NCBI RefSeq assembly: GCF_003967355.1
Contig: NZ_BIFH01000013.1
Location: 132,715 to 196,714, forward strand
Origin: Embleya hyalina
GTDB lineage: Bacteria > Actinomycetota > Actinomycetes > Streptomycetales > Streptomycetaceae
Length of the DNA: 64,000 bases
Direction: 5' to 3'
Shown here: positions 1-9,434 of the stretch, in pieces
How the letters are laid out: each line of letters starts with the position of its first letter
How positions within the stretch are numbered: the first letter of the stretch is position 1
Made by a program: the position numbers and the translations under genes
The notes under the pieces: generated by a model
What the model was told of the DNA's origin: nothing
Seen by the model: only the letters and a program-made list of their open reading frames with translations
Databases searched by the model: none

Positions 1-346
1 CGGAGGTCGTCTCGTCGTTCTCGGGCGCCGGCGCCGCCTGTTCCCGTGCCGCCTCGATGTCGACCGGTGCGGGCGCCACCGGCGATGCCCCCGACTCGAC
101 CGCGCCGATCGCCGCGATGAACTGCGTGCGCCCCGCGTCGGCCGCCACGGCCGGCGGCACGAAGAGTCCCGTCGGACCCGATTCGACCGCCGCGGGCGCC
201 TCCTGCGGCGGTGCCGCCGCCTCGTCGCGGACCAGGCTCCACCACCTCGGCTCGTGCAGGGTCGGCCCGCCGCTCGACGGGTCGCTCCGGGTCGGGTCCG
301 CGGGGTCCGAGGTGTCGAGTCGGTCGATGGTCACGTCAGAACTCAC
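1..346 (-). CDS. Hypothetical acidic protein, 3' end outside window
   Basis: The reading frame is open from a GTG to the left edge, giving at least 115 residues; the C-terminus is missing. The GTG at 346 overlaps the TGA of the upstream transglutaminase gene in a GTGA junction, with an AAAGGACGA ribosome site just before it. A second in-frame GTG at 334 is possible but has poorer spacing. The visible part is rich in Asp, Pro, Ala and Ser, has a Trp-Trp pair near residue 31 and no membrane segment. It is probably translationally coupled to the MoxR-DUF58-transglutaminase operon. I do not recognise the family. Confidence 0.7.
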   Translation of the reverse strand, partial: MSSDVTIDRLDTSDPADPTRSDPSSGGPTLHEPRWWSLVRDEAAAPPQEAPAAVESGPTGLFVPPAVAADAGRTQFIAAIGAVESGASPVAPAPVDIEAAREQAAPAPENDETTS

Positions 347-2619
347 TCTCGTCCTTTGTCGGGCGATCGAAATACCAGTGCCACCGAACGTGGGCGCATC
401 CTGCGGTAGGCCCGGACGTGCGGGCGAGGCCGGCCGTCGATCCGCCGCACGGCGCCCGCCACGATCGCCCGATCCCGCCACGCGGCATCCGCGTCCGCCT
501 GTTCGATCCCGCGATCCCCATAGGCGATGTCGTTGACCAGGGAGGCCAGTCCGGGCAATCGTGCGCCCGCCTCCGGGGGCAGCCGGGTCGCGCCGTACTC
601 GGCGATCTCGCCGACCGTGAGCGACCCGCTCGTACGCAACCCCGCACCCAACAGGTCGTCGTTGATCTGTCGCCAGGCACCGATGACCTGCTCGCGGGGA
701 TCGCCCCGGCGACGTCGGCGCCGGGCCAGGACGGGGCCGATCCCGGCCGCGGCCAGATACCCGACGACGCCCGTACCCGCGCCCGCCGCGACGAACGGCC
801 ACCACCGGGTCCCGTCCCGGTGCGCGGCGCTGCGGGTCGCGGTGTCCGGCGCGGGGCCCGAGCGCGTCTGCCCGGCGATCTCCCGGTCCTTCTCCGCACG
901 GGTGACCGGTTTGGCCGGAGCACTGGTCGCGGGCGTCTTCTGCTCGGGAGCCTGCTTGCGGGCGCCCGAGTCGGTGGCCTGTCCGGGCGTGGGGAAGAAC
1001 GGCACCCAGCCGACCCCCTCGAATTCGACCTCCGGCCACGCGACGATGTCACCGCTGCGCACCTCCCGGACACCGTTCGCGCCCTCGCGTCCGGCCGAGA
1101 AGCCCACGACCACCCGGCTGGGCAGATTGAGCGTGCGTGCCATCACCGCGAAGGCGGTGGCGAATTGCTCCGACGTCCCCTCCTTGGTGGTCTCCAGGAA
1201 GAACTGGAGGTTGCGATACGAGTGGCCGGGCACCGCGGAGATGTCGTAACGGTGATTGGCGCGCAGCCACTGGGCCAGGCGCAGTGCCTGCTGGTACGGG
1301 AAGGTGCTGCCCGAGGTGGCGACGGTGGCCTTGGCCCGCAGCGATTCCAGGGCCGGGATCGGCCGTCCCGTCGCATCGCTCTCGGGAAGGGCCGTGTTCG
1401 CGGGATCCTGTGCCGCGGGCAGGAACTGGAGGCGGTCCGGATCCAGTGCGGGGACGCGCGTGTCGATCCGGTAGCGCGTGCCCGAGCGCAGGCCCGAGCC
1501 GCTCGCGATCACCCCGCTGTCCGGATCGACCCGCAACCGCAGGCCCGGTGCGTCCACTTCGGTGGGCCGGTCGGTGCCCGGCAGCCAGATGTCGCCGAGG
1601 TCGCGCAGGGTCACGGTGTTGACCACCGTGGACAGCACGGGTGGTCGGCCGTCGGGCGACTCCGGGACGCGGCCGGCGGTGGCGCGCAGGTTGCGCACCG
1701 GATACCAACTCGACCCGTCGTAGCGATCGAGCACGGTCAGCCGCCAGTAACGATCGGGCGCACTGGGCCCGTCGACGCTGAACATCGGCTGGTCGGGGGA
1801 CATCAGCCACGCGGAGATGCGATCGAGCGGGCTGATGCCCGTCAACCGCTCCGGCCGCGGCAGCGCGACCAGGTCGCGCAGATCGGGCGGGCGCCTGGTG
1901 CGGGTGCCGGGCAGGTTGGGGCCGAGAAGGGCCGCGACACACGCCAGGGCGATCACGATCGGTACGCCGACCAGAGCCGTGCCCAGAGGTGGCAGCCGTT
2001 CCGGCGCCCGGATCAACAGCAGCAGTCCGATCGCGCCGATCATGGCGACCACGACCGGGAGATTGGAACCGGGGCCGCCGACGCCCAGGACGACGGGGAC
2101 GATCAGCGCGAGCAGCGCGGGTAGCGCGGGCAGCGACACGGTACCCGTGCGCAGGGCGAGTTCGGCGCCCGCGAGGGCCGCGACCCAAACGCATGCGGAG
2201 ACCAGGACGAGCAGTTCCCCGTCGGTGGGCGCGGGCAGCACGGTGGTCAGGATCGACTTGGGCGCGTCGACGACGGCGGCGGCGATGTCGCGCATGCCCG
2301 AGGGAGTGGGAAGGACGTGCCCGACCGCGCGGTCGCGAAAGAGCGAGGCGGAGACGACCAGAATCCAGGCCAGCGCGGACAGCACGAGCGAGGGCCACAA
2401 CGGCCGTGTCGCCCGGGCCTTCTCCGCGTCCGTCACGAAACGTTTGGGGCCGCCGGAGCAGGCCAGGACCACGATGGTCGGCACGATCGCGGACAGGGCC
2501 GCCGTGAGCATCACTTCGCCGGTGCCGAACACCCGGCGGAACGCGAACCCCACACACAGCGCGGCGGACGTGGTCGCGACCAGCGACCACCCGCGACGGC
2601 GAATACCCGGGCCGCTCAT
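343..2619 (-). CDS. DUF3488/TgpA-type transglutaminase-like membrane protein, active site degenerate
   Basis: A 758-residue polytopic protein. The N-terminal third holds about seven or eight hydrophobic segments (DUF3488/TgpA N region). A long extracytoplasmic transglutaminase-core region follows, then one membrane helix before an arginine-rich tail and a cytoplasmic C-terminal region. The normal catalytic Cys is replaced by Ser (GTSEQFATAF) and the normal DAHAW His by Val (GDIVAWPEVEF), while the fold-defining MARTLNLPSRVVVGF and WVPFFPTPG strings remain. By family knowledge this should be a non-enzymatic fold acting with MoxR and DUF58 partners. The ATG overlaps the DUF58 stop in an ATGA, so all three are one operon. 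The long open frame upstream of this start is a shadow of the DUF58 gene. Confidence 0.9.
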   Translation of the reverse strand: MSGPGIRRRGWSLVATTSAALCVGFAFRRVFGTGEVMLTAALSAIVPTIVVLACSGGPKRFVTDAEKARATRPLWPSLVLSALAWILVVSASLFRDRAVGHVLPTPSGMRDIAAAVVDAPKSILTTVLPAPTDGELLVLVSACVWVAALAGAELALRTGTVSLPALPALLALIVPVVLGVGGPGSNLPVVVAMIGAIGLLLLIRAPERLPPLGTALVGVPIVIALACVAALLGPNLPGTRTRRPPDLRDLVALPRPERLTGISPLDRISAWLMSPDQPMFSVDGPSAPDRYWRLTVLDRYDGSSWYPVRNLRATAGRVPESPDGRPPVLSTVVNTVTLRDLGDIWLPGTDRPTEVDAPGLRLRVDPDSGVIASGSGLRSGTRYRIDTRVPALDPDRLQFLPAAQDPANTALPESDATGRPIPALESLRAKATVATSGSTFPYQQALRLAQWLRANHRYDISAVPGHSYRNLQFFLETTKEGTSEQFATAFAVMARTLNLPSRVVVGFSAGREGANGVREVRSGDIVAWPEVEFEGVGWVPFFPTPGQATDSGARKQAPEQKTPATSAPAKPVTRAEKDREIAGQTRSGPAPDTATRSAAHRDGTRWWPFVAAGAGTGVVGYLAAAGIGPVLARRRRRRGDPREQVIGAWRQINDDLLGAGLRTSGSLTVGEIAEYGATRLPPEAGARLPGLASLVNDIAYGDRGIEQADADAAWRDRAIVAGAVRRIDGRPRPHVRAYRRMRPRSVALVFRSPDKGRE

Positions 2620-3797
2620 CGCACCGCCTCGCGGTGCCACGCGCGCGCGAGTTCCTCGAGGTCGGTGACCAGCAGCCCGGTCACCCGCGCCGGCAGCGGC
2701 AGCGCGGCCGGCGGCGGGCCGGCGGGGGCGGCCACCCGGATCACCACGACCCGGTCGAAACGACGCGTCACCCGACCCAGGGCCTCGAGTTCGGCGGCCG
2801 ACTCGACGCCGGTGACCACCACGAGCGTGTCGCTGTCGCGACCGCGCTCCAGGATCTCGAACGTGTCGCGCAGCGAGTGCGCCGCGTCGGCTTCGACCAA
2901 CGCGAACAGATCCAGCAGGCGTCCGGAACCGGCTTGGCGATCCCGCGCGCCCGTGAGCGGCCCGGCGCCGGTGAACACGTGCAGGGGAAAGTTCTTTCCG
3001 GCCACCGCGGCGGCCACCGACGCGGCCACCTCGACCGCGACCTCGAACGTCTCCGCCGATGTCGACCACGGCGGTCGGCCGGCGTACGACCCGACGCGGG
3101 TGTCCAGCACGACCGTGGTCGCCGGCAGGCTCACGTCGATCATGCGGCGCACCATCATGACCCCGGTACGCGCCGTCGAACGCCAGTGCACGCGCCGCAG
3201 ATCGTCGCCGAGGGTGTACTCGCGCAACGAGTGGAAGGTCAGCGTGCCGTCCTCGGCCGTGTCGGACGTGGGTCCTTCCAGGTGGTGTGTGCGGCCGGCC
3301 GGCAACACCGGCAACGGAACGGTGCGCGGTCGGACCAACAGGGTCTCGACCGCGCCGTGTTCGCGCGCGCGTCGACTCAGGCCGAGCGGATCGCCGCGCA
3401 CCAACGACATGGGGCCGACCGAGACCCGGCCGCGGACATGGGTGGGCAGCGGGTAGCGGGCGCCGACCTCGGCCCCCGGGGGCACCGCCGGCAGCGTGGC
3501 CGGATACACCGGCTCACCCGCGACGTGGTCCTCCGCACGCAGCCCGCGCAGCGGCCGGGTACCGGTGTTGACCAGTACGACGACCGCGTGGGCGGCGTCG
3601 CCGCGCGCGACCTTGGTGGGAACGACCGTACGCCGGGCCCGTACCGACGGACGCGGTGCCGTCCACGCCAGTGCGAGGGTGACCGCGGCCAACGCGGCGA
3701 CCCCCAACACCCGGGCCTCGCCGTACCCGAGCCCCCAACCCACCCCGCACAGGACCGCGCCGACCGCCAGCATTCCGCGACCGCCGGTGGAGAGCAT
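2616..3797 (-). CDS. DUF58 domain-containing protein
   Basis: A 393-residue protein with two hydrophobic helices at residues 1-40, a beta-rich stretch and the DUF58 core. The core is marked by FHSLREYTLGDDLRRVHW and SLPATTVVLDTR, the latter forming the first strand of a VWA-like fold. DUF58 proteins are encoded with MoxR ATPases and are thought to act as their membrane-side adaptors. The ATG sits inside a TGATG overlap with the MoxR gene, and the stop overlaps the transglutaminase start in ATGA, so translation is tightly coupled. The larger open frame upstream is a shadow of the MoxR gene and is excluded. Confidence 0.93.
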   Translation of the reverse strand: MLSTGGRGMLAVGAVLCGVGWGLGYGEARVLGVAALAAVTLALAWTAPRPSVRARRTVVPTKVARGDAAHAVVVLVNTGTRPLRGLRAEDHVAGEPVYPATLPAVPPGAEVGARYPLPTHVRGRVSVGPMSLVRGDPLGLSRRAREHGAVETLLVRPRTVPLPVLPAGRTHHLEGPTSDTAEDGTLTFHSLREYTLGDDLRRVHWRSTARTGVMMVRRMIDVSLPATTVVLDTRVGSYAGRPPWSTSAETFEVAVEVAASVAAAVAGKNFPLHVFTGAGPLTGARDRQAGSGRLLDLFALVEADAAHSLRDTFEILERGRDSDTLVVVTGVESAAELEALGRVTRRFDRVVVIRVAAPAGPPPAALPLPARVTGLLVTDLEELARAWHREAVR

Positions 3798-4831
3798 CAA
3801 GCGTGGCCCTTCGCAGCGGTCGGCTGCGGCGCCGGCACCCGGTCGAGGATCTCGTCGAGCACGTCGGCGGCCGTGACACCACCGAGTTCGGCGTCCGGGG
3901 CGAGCAGCAGGCGGTGGGTCAGGATCGGTCGGGCCAGCGCTTTGACGTCCTCGGGAAGGATGTGGTTGCGCTCCTGTGCCGCGGCCCGCACCCGCGCGGC
4001 CCGGACCAGGGCGACGCTGCCGCGCGGCCCGGCGCCCAGCCGGGTGTGCGCGTTCTCGCGCGTGGCACGGGCCAGCCGCACGGCGTAGTCGACGACCGGC
4101 TGTGCCGCGCCGACCCGGTGCCGGGCCACCTGGACGAACTCCTGGATGTGCCGCGCCGTCGCGATCACGGGCAGGCCCTCGATGGTCGCCCCGCCACCCG
4201 CGCCCGAGGCGACCGCGATCTCCGAGGCGAGGTCGGGATAGCCGACGGTGACCCGCATCAGGAAGCGGTCGAGCTGGGCCTCGGGCAACGGATAGGTCCC
4301 GGACATGTCCACCGGGTTCTGCGTCGCGATGACGATGAACGGGCGCGGGACCTCGTGGGTGGTCCCGTCGACGGTGATCCGGCCCTCCTCCATCACCTCG
4401 AGCATCGCCGACTGGGTCTTGGGCGAGGCGCGGTTGATCTCGTCGCCGATCACCACATGGGCGAAGACCGGTCCGGGCAGGAATTCGAACGTGTTCGTCG
4501 TCTGGCGGAACATCGACACACCGGTGATGTCCGACGGCAACAGGTCGGGAGTGAACTGGATGCGATGCCAGGACGCGTCGATGGACGCGGAGATCGCCCG
4601 GGCCAGCGTGGTCTTGCCGGTGCCGGGCACGTCCTCGACGAGCAGGTGGCCCTCGGCGAACAGGGCGATCAGGGCGAGGTCCACGACATCGCGCTTGCCG
4701 ACGACGACACGTTCGATGTTGTCTCCGAGCGCGCGAAAGCACTCTCGGAACAGCCGCAGGGCGTCGCCGGCGTGGAACTGGGGGGCCTCGGCCGGCTGGT
4801 TGCCGTTCGCCGGGGTGGCGAGCTGGGTCAC
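3797..4831 (-). CDS. MoxR family AAA+ ATPase
   Basis: A 344-residue ATPase. Walker A is VEDVPGTGKTTLA (about residues 65-77), Walker B is VVIGDEINRA (126-135), followed by the ATQNPVDMSGTYPLPEAQLDRF sensor region typical of MoxR proteins and a C-terminal helical lid. The family acts as a chaperone-like ATPase with VWA or DUF58 partners. The start is GTG, after which MTQLATPANG is a disordered leader. It is the first gene of the MoxR-DUF58-transglutaminase operon. An 85-base gap separates it from the fibronectin-III gene upstream on the same strand, so readthrough is plausible. Confidence 0.96.
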   Translation of the reverse strand: MTQLATPANGNQPAEAPQFHAGDALRLFRECFRALGDNIERVVVGKRDVVDLALIALFAEGHLLVEDVPGTGKTTLARAISASIDASWHRIQFTPDLLPSDITGVSMFRQTTNTFEFLPGPVFAHVVIGDEINRASPKTQSAMLEVMEEGRITVDGTTHEVPRPFIVIATQNPVDMSGTYPLPEAQLDRFLMRVTVGYPDLASEIAVASGAGGGATIEGLPVIATARHIQEFVQVARHRVGAAQPVVDYAVRLARATRENAHTRLGAGPRGSVALVRAARVRAAAQERNHILPEDVKALARPILTHRLLLAPDAELGGVTAADVLDEILDRVPAPQPTAAKGHA

Positions 4832-4916
4832 GGTGCTCCAGATGGGTGGAACGGCGGGCGACGGGCGAGAGAACCCGCCGCCCGCGAGTGATCACACGAT
4901 GGGTGAAGCCGGGGTG

Positions 4917-7565
4917 TTACTCGCACTCCCACAGCGGAGGCGAGAACCTCCCGCTGTCGGAATTGGGGGTTCGCACGTACAGGTCGCTGACATAGCCCGA
5001 GGCGGGTTTGCCCGGCCCGGAGTAGTCGACCCGGTCCCACACGGCGCTGTGCACGTTGGTGGCCGTGCGGGTCACGTTCTGGCCCATGGTCTGGCAATGC
5101 ACCGTGATGGTGCCGGTGTAGTTGCTGCCGATCTCACCCCTGCGGGTGGCGGCGTCGATCCGTGGCCCGGCGTGAATGCCGATGCCGATCGAGTTGTTCC
5201 GGTTGGGACCGACCTTGTAACTCCGCTTCGGCGGCGTCAGGTCGATCGTCGTGGTGGCGGAGCCGCTGCCGGCCGCGTTCTTCGCGGTGATCGTGACGGC
5301 GTACTTCTGGCTGTTCTTGAGGCCCTTGGCGACGTACGTGGTGTCGGAGACGGCGTACGTGTTCGCGCCGATCTTCACCTGGTAGGTGGTCTTGGGGTCG
5401 GCGCCCTTGGCCAGTGTCCACTTCAGCGTCGCGCCGTGCCCGCCGCTTGCCACGGTGACGCTCACGTTCTCCGGCTTGGGCGGCTTGACACACGGTTGAA
5501 TGGGTTGGGACCAACCGGAGTTCATCGTCTTTTGGCCGGCGAATTCGGCACTGACGAAGAACTTGTACTCCTTGCCGCACTCACCCCCGGAGACGGTGAA
5601 CTTCATCGTGCCGCCGGGAGCGACGGCGTCGGGGGTGACGCTGAGACCGGCGGTCACGTTGCCCAGCGTGTACCGGGTGGGCTTGGCGCCTTCCGAGGGA
5701 CTGAAGGTCAGGGTGATCTTCCCCTGGCTCGACGTGGCCTTGGGCGTGCCGGGCGCCTTCATCTCGGGCGGGGTGGTCGGTGGGGTGCTGGAGGGCGGGG
5801 TGGTGCCCGTCGGGCTCGTGCCACCGGTCGGGCTCGTGGTACCGGTCGGACTCGTGGTGCCGGTCGGCTCGGTCGTGCCCGGCGCGGACGAGGTCGCGGA
5901 CGCCGTTCCCGGGGCGGTGGGCGTCCCGGCCGTCTTCGTCGGTTGCGGCTTGGGGGTCTCGACCGGGTCGGCCGGCGTGGTGTTGCTCGGCAGCGGCACC
6001 GGCAGCTGCGGCGTCTCGTTCGTGGGCGGCCGAGGATCGGGCTTGGGCTTCGTGTCGTGCGTGGGCGGCGGCGGGAAGGGATCGTCGCTGGGCACGTCCT
6101 GCGGCGGCGCCTCGCCGGCGCCCGGCAACTGCTGGTCCTCGGCGGGCGGTTGCGAGGGCGGAGGAGTCGAGGGCGGAGCGGAGGTCGCGCCGGCGCCCGG
6201 CGGCCTGGTCAAGGTGGGCGTGGCCTGGTCGCCCGGCACGCCGTCGGCGCCGGGTTCGCCGTCCTTGCCGATCCGATGGATGCGACCCTGGACGTCGACG
6301 ACCGCCGCCTCGGCACTGTTCTGGTCGTTGACCCAGAGTAGGCCGTTGTTGACGTACGTCTCCAGCGTGCCCTTGGTGCCGGTGACCTTGATCGGCTCCT
6401 CGAACCTGGCCTGGACCGTGTTGTAGACGAGCAGCGCGCCCGTGTCGAAGTCCGGCACGTAGACCTTGGCGCCGAGCACCGACGGGCTTCCGTAGGTGTG
6501 TTTCTGCGTCTGTATCGGAGCCGCCTGGACGGAACCGCTGTTGATGTCGAGAAGGGCCAACGAGCCGGTGTCGGACGCCAGGAAGGGCACGACCGCGCCC
6601 TCGCTGACACCGGGCACCAGGAACCTGTCGGGCGCTCCCTTGGTCAGGTCGGTCGGCAGCTTGAAGGTGCTCGCGACGCTCGTCTGGGTGAGCGTCATGG
6701 CCTTGCCGGCGGTCACGTCGGTGACCACCACCCGGTCGGCGCCGGACTTGCGTTCGCCCTCGTTGCCCGGCGGCGCGGCCTTGACGAGGGTCAACAGCAG
6801 CGGATGTCCGGGCTCGGCGACCTTGATCGGCGCGCCTCGGTCGGAGCCTCGGATCGGCACCACCTCACCGGTGGCCGACAGCGGTACCCACAGCGTGCCG
6901 TCGGCGTCCGCCTGACTCTTGCCCAGCGGGATGCGCCCGCCCTGGGCGTCCTCGAACACGATCGGCGGTCCGATCGTGGCGAACGAGCCGAGCGCGTTGC
7001 CGGCGTCGGTGGTCGGTCGTGGGTCGATGCGTTGCACCTCCCCCTTGCCGGGGCTGATCCGCCACGCGTTTCCGCCCCCGGTGGCGATGTCCTGGTTGGG
7101 GGTTCCGTCCGGCGAGGTCTGGGCGACGGTGAGTTGGCGGGGGTCGATCTGGTTGAGCTGCCCGGTCTTGCGGTTCAGCACCAGGACGGTCTTGCCGTCC
7201 GTGCTGACCTGCAAGGTGGTGGGGTCCTGGCCGCCGGGCAGGGTGATCCGGGCGTCGACCCGTCCGGTCAGGCCGTTCACGTGCACGACGAGGTTCTTGG
7301 AGCCGCTGGGCAGCCACGCGCCCACGTCCGAGAGGTCGGAGTCGGCACCGGCCGCGCCGATGCCGACCACGACCGAGGCGGCGATGACCGAGACGGCCGC
7401 GCCGATCGCCACGATCGCGGTCGGACGGTTGCGGTCCAGGCGCAGGCGGGACAGCCCGGGGACGCGGGACAGGCGGCTTTCACGCGGCGGGACGGACTGC
7501 GGCTCGGGATCGGGTTCCCGAGCCGACGACGGGGTCGGCGGGTCGGGCGCTGGGCGCTGGGACAT
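4917..7565 (-). CDS. Membrane-anchored protein with propeller-like region and two fibronectin type III domains
   Basis: An 882-residue protein. A Pro/Glu/Arg-rich cytoplasmic head (about 1-50) precedes one membrane helix (AIVAIGAAVSVIAASVVVGI). Roughly 350 residues of repeated beta strands follow (for example LPGGQDPTTLQVSTDGKTVL), resembling a YVTN/PQQ-type propeller. Next comes a Pro/Thr stalk with repeated SPTGTT units, then two fibronectin-III-like domains and a Cys-containing C-terminal domain. It should be exported and tethered, with the C-terminus outside. The ATG has GGGAGAA six bases upstream; an in-frame extension lacks a ribosome site. Synteny with the MoxR operon is common in actinomycetes, but the role is unknown. 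Confidence 0.85.
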   Translation of the reverse strand: MSQRPAPDPPTPSSAREPDPEPQSVPPRESRLSRVPGLSRLRLDRNRPTAIVAIGAAVSVIAASVVVGIGAAGADSDLSDVGAWLPSGSKNLVVHVNGLTGRVDARITLPGGQDPTTLQVSTDGKTVLVLNRKTGQLNQIDPRQLTVAQTSPDGTPNQDIATGGGNAWRISPGKGEVQRIDPRPTTDAGNALGSFATIGPPIVFEDAQGGRIPLGKSQADADGTLWVPLSATGEVVPIRGSDRGAPIKVAEPGHPLLLTLVKAAPPGNEGERKSGADRVVVTDVTAGKAMTLTQTSVASTFKLPTDLTKGAPDRFLVPGVSEGAVVPFLASDTGSLALLDINSGSVQAAPIQTQKHTYGSPSVLGAKVYVPDFDTGALLVYNTVQARFEEPIKVTGTKGTLETYVNNGLLWVNDQNSAEAAVVDVQGRIHRIGKDGEPGADGVPGDQATPTLTRPPGAGATSAPPSTPPPSQPPAEDQQLPGAGEAPPQDVPSDDPFPPPPTHDTKPKPDPRPPTNETPQLPVPLPSNTTPADPVETPKPQPTKTAGTPTAPGTASATSSAPGTTEPTGTTSPTGTTSPTGGTSPTGTTPPSSTPPTTPPEMKAPGTPKATSSQGKITLTFSPSEGAKPTRYTLGNVTAGLSVTPDAVAPGGTMKFTVSGGECGKEYKFFVSAEFAGQKTMNSGWSQPIQPCVKPPKPENVSVTVASGGHGATLKWTLAKGADPKTTYQVKIGANTYAVSDTTYVAKGLKNSQKYAVTITAKNAAGSGSATTTIDLTPPKRSYKVGPNRNNSIGIGIHAGPRIDAATRRGEIGSNYTGTITVHCQTMGQNVTRTATNVHSAVWDRVDYSGPGKPASGYVSDLYVRTPNSDSGRFSPPLWECE

Positions 7566-7678
7566 GGGGCTTCTCCCTGGAACACGGACCGGTCCACGAT
7601 CCTTGGGTATCGAGTACACGGCCGGGGTCGGCCGACGTGAACGTCGACGCTTGCTTCGGATGCTGTGACGGAAGTGCC

Positions 7679-7702
7679 GGCCGGCCCCCTGCGGGACCGG
7701 CC
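7679..7702 (-). terminator. Hairpin after the propeller lipoprotein gene
   Basis: GGCCGG pairs with CCGGCC (7697-7702), extended by CCC/GGG around a short loop. It lies in the 159-base gap downstream of the lipoprotein stop and upstream of the fibronectin-III gene. There is no T-run, as is usual in this GC range. Confidence 0.5.
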
Positions 7703-7724
7703 ACTGGAGCGGTGGGAAACGGAC

Positions 7725-9254
7725 TCACTTCGCGGGCGGGGCGCTCGCGGGCGAGGCGTCGGCCGCCGGATACATCGCGATCGCGGCCGATGACGTGGTG
7801 TCCTCCTCGCGTTGGACGGAGAGCGTGAACAACCCCGTGCCCGACGCCGTGAGCAGATCCGGGACGGCGGTTTGCGCGGGAAGCGGATCGATCCGACGCG
7901 TGGCCAGATTCACGACCGCCGGTTCCTTGGCGGGTTCCGCCTCGTCCTCGGCGCGAGGGGCCTGTCCGTCCGCGAGCAACGAGCCGAACGCGATGCCGTC
8001 GTCACCGACCGCGCCGAGCGCGACGCCCCGGCGGTCGTGGTCGCCGGCCAGGCACGCGAGAGTGCGTGCGGACAGGTCGAGCGCCAGCGAACCCGCCACG
8101 ACGTAGCGCCCGTTGGGGGCGGCGGCGAAGGACGATCGCAACCCCTGTGGGTCGACCTCGCCACCACCCGGCGCGGGGCACGGGCCGGAGAACAGGAGCG
8201 CGCCCGACCCGGGATCGTGTGCGGCGTACAGGGTCGGCTTGCCGGCCTCGCCCGCCCAGGCGATCACCATCGCGCCCGGCAGGGTGCCGAGGAGCGTTGC
8301 GCGCGTGCGTCCCTCGGGCCCGATCTCGGAACTGCTCCAGCCGCCGACGAGACCGAATCGACCCTGGGGTCGGGCCGGTATCTCCGCGGTCAGTACGCCC
8401 CCGGCGACGGTGGACACGGGCACGTCCCGCACGGTGCAGCCGTCGCCGTCGGCCTCGTCGCACACGGTCGATCGACGCCGGTTCCCGGCGGGCACGGTGT
8501 TGCTCGCGCCCGTCGTCGGATTCCACAGTGTGGCGGGATCCGCCTCGATGACGCCTTCCGAGGCGTCCTCCACCCGGTTGCCCTGGAAGAGCACGCCGCC
8601 GTCGCCGATCGAGACGGCGACGGCGCCGAAGTCGCCGGGGGTCTCGCGTTCGAGATGTTGCGTCGACGCCACGGCGTTGCCCGACGAGGAGACCGGGAAC
8701 GTGTCCACCACGGTGAGTCGGCGCGAGCGCACGAGGCCGTCGCCGGGAACCACGCCGAAGCGCACCAGGACCGCGACCTCGCCCACCGCGGTGTTCACCA
8801 CCCGAAGCAGCGGAGGCCGCGCGATCTGCAACCTCTTCAAGGGGGCGGACGACCAGACCACGGTGCCCTTGTCCGCGCCGCGGGCGATCACGACGGTTCC
8901 GTTCGGCTTCCCGCCGGCGGTCGTCGCGGGGGCGGGTGCCGCGCTCGCCGAGGATTCCGGCCGGGTCGGGAACTCGTCGCTCCCGGCGAACACGTCGAGC
9001 AGGTAACCGGTCCGGGGCGCGACCGCATAGACGCGGTTGGTTTCCTCGTTGCGCCAGCCCTTTTTGCCGTCGAAGGTCGGCGGCACCGACAAGGTGGCCG
9101 CGCCGACCGCCGCCGGGGCCACGGGGTTGTGTTCCTCGGGTGATGGTTGCTCACCGCCGAACGACGTGCAGCCGGTTGCCGCGCCCAGGGTCACAAGCAT
9201 CGCGGCGAGCGTCGACAGCGCCCGGCGGCGTCTCAGGACACGCCGAGAGGCCAA
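7725..9254 (-). CDS. Putative propeller-like lipoprotein
   Basis: A 509-residue secreted protein. The chosen TTG start is preceded by an ideal AGGAG six bases upstream and gives a short Arg-rich n-region, a hydrophobic core and a lipobox-like LGAATGC near residue 28. The mature part is beta-rich, with several blade-like repeats and acidic stretches, and no recognisable active site. An upstream open frame reaching 9404 adds no signal-peptide logic and is rejected. A promoter (TTGTCG, 17 bases, TAGCGT) is visible at 9320-9348. It may read or shield surface proteins alongside the fibronectin-III protein, but that is inference. Confidence 0.82.
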   Translation of the reverse strand: MASRRVLRRRRALSTLAAMLVTLGAATGCTSFGGEQPSPEEHNPVAPAAVGAATLSVPPTFDGKKGWRNEETNRVYAVAPRTGYLLDVFAGSDEFPTRPESSASAAPAPATTAGGKPNGTVVIARGADKGTVVWSSAPLKRLQIARPPLLRVVNTAVGEVAVLVRFGVVPGDGLVRSRRLTVVDTFPVSSSGNAVASTQHLERETPGDFGAVAVSIGDGGVLFQGNRVEDASEGVIEADPATLWNPTTGASNTVPAGNRRRSTVCDEADGDGCTVRDVPVSTVAGGVLTAEIPARPQGRFGLVGGWSSSEIGPEGRTRATLLGTLPGAMVIAWAGEAGKPTLYAAHDPGSGALLFSGPCPAPGGGEVDPQGLRSSFAAAPNGRYVVAGSLALDLSARTLACLAGDHDRRGVALGAVGDDGIAFGSLLADGQAPRAEDEAEPAKEPAVVNLATRRIDPLPAQTAVPDLLTASGTGLFTLSVQREEDTTSSAAIAMYPAADASPASAPPAK

Positions 9255-9319
9255 GGTGTACTCCTGCGCTGTGCTCGATGTCCGAGATCGGCGTCTGGAC
9301 GCCGTCGAATTCCCTGATG

Positions 9320-9348
9320 ACGCTAGGCCGTCGCCATGGGGCCGACAA
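9320..9348 (-). promoter_or_regulatory. Promoter of the propeller lipoprotein gene
   Basis: On the minus strand TTGTCG (9348-9343), a 17-base spacer and TAGCGT (9325-9320) form a vegetative-type promoter. Transcription would start near 9313, giving a leader of about 60 bases that ends in AGGAG and the TTG start. Confidence 0.5.
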
Positions 9349-9434
9349 CCTTTCCAACCCTCGACTGGGCAAGCCGATACCGCCATCGGACGACGGCTGT
9401 GCACTGCCTCACCGGGATCGTCGGTTTCGACCGA

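Noticed and set aside
211-2124. Long plus-strand frame opposite the transglutaminase gene
   Set aside because: It has Arg/Gly/Pro-rich product, no ribosome site and mirrors the GC bias of the real gene. Similar mirror frames opposite nearly every gene were dropped.
9255-9404. 50-residue N-terminal extension of the propeller lipoprotein
   Set aside because: It would bury the signal peptide and cross the promoter; the TTG at 9254 has a perfect AGGAG.
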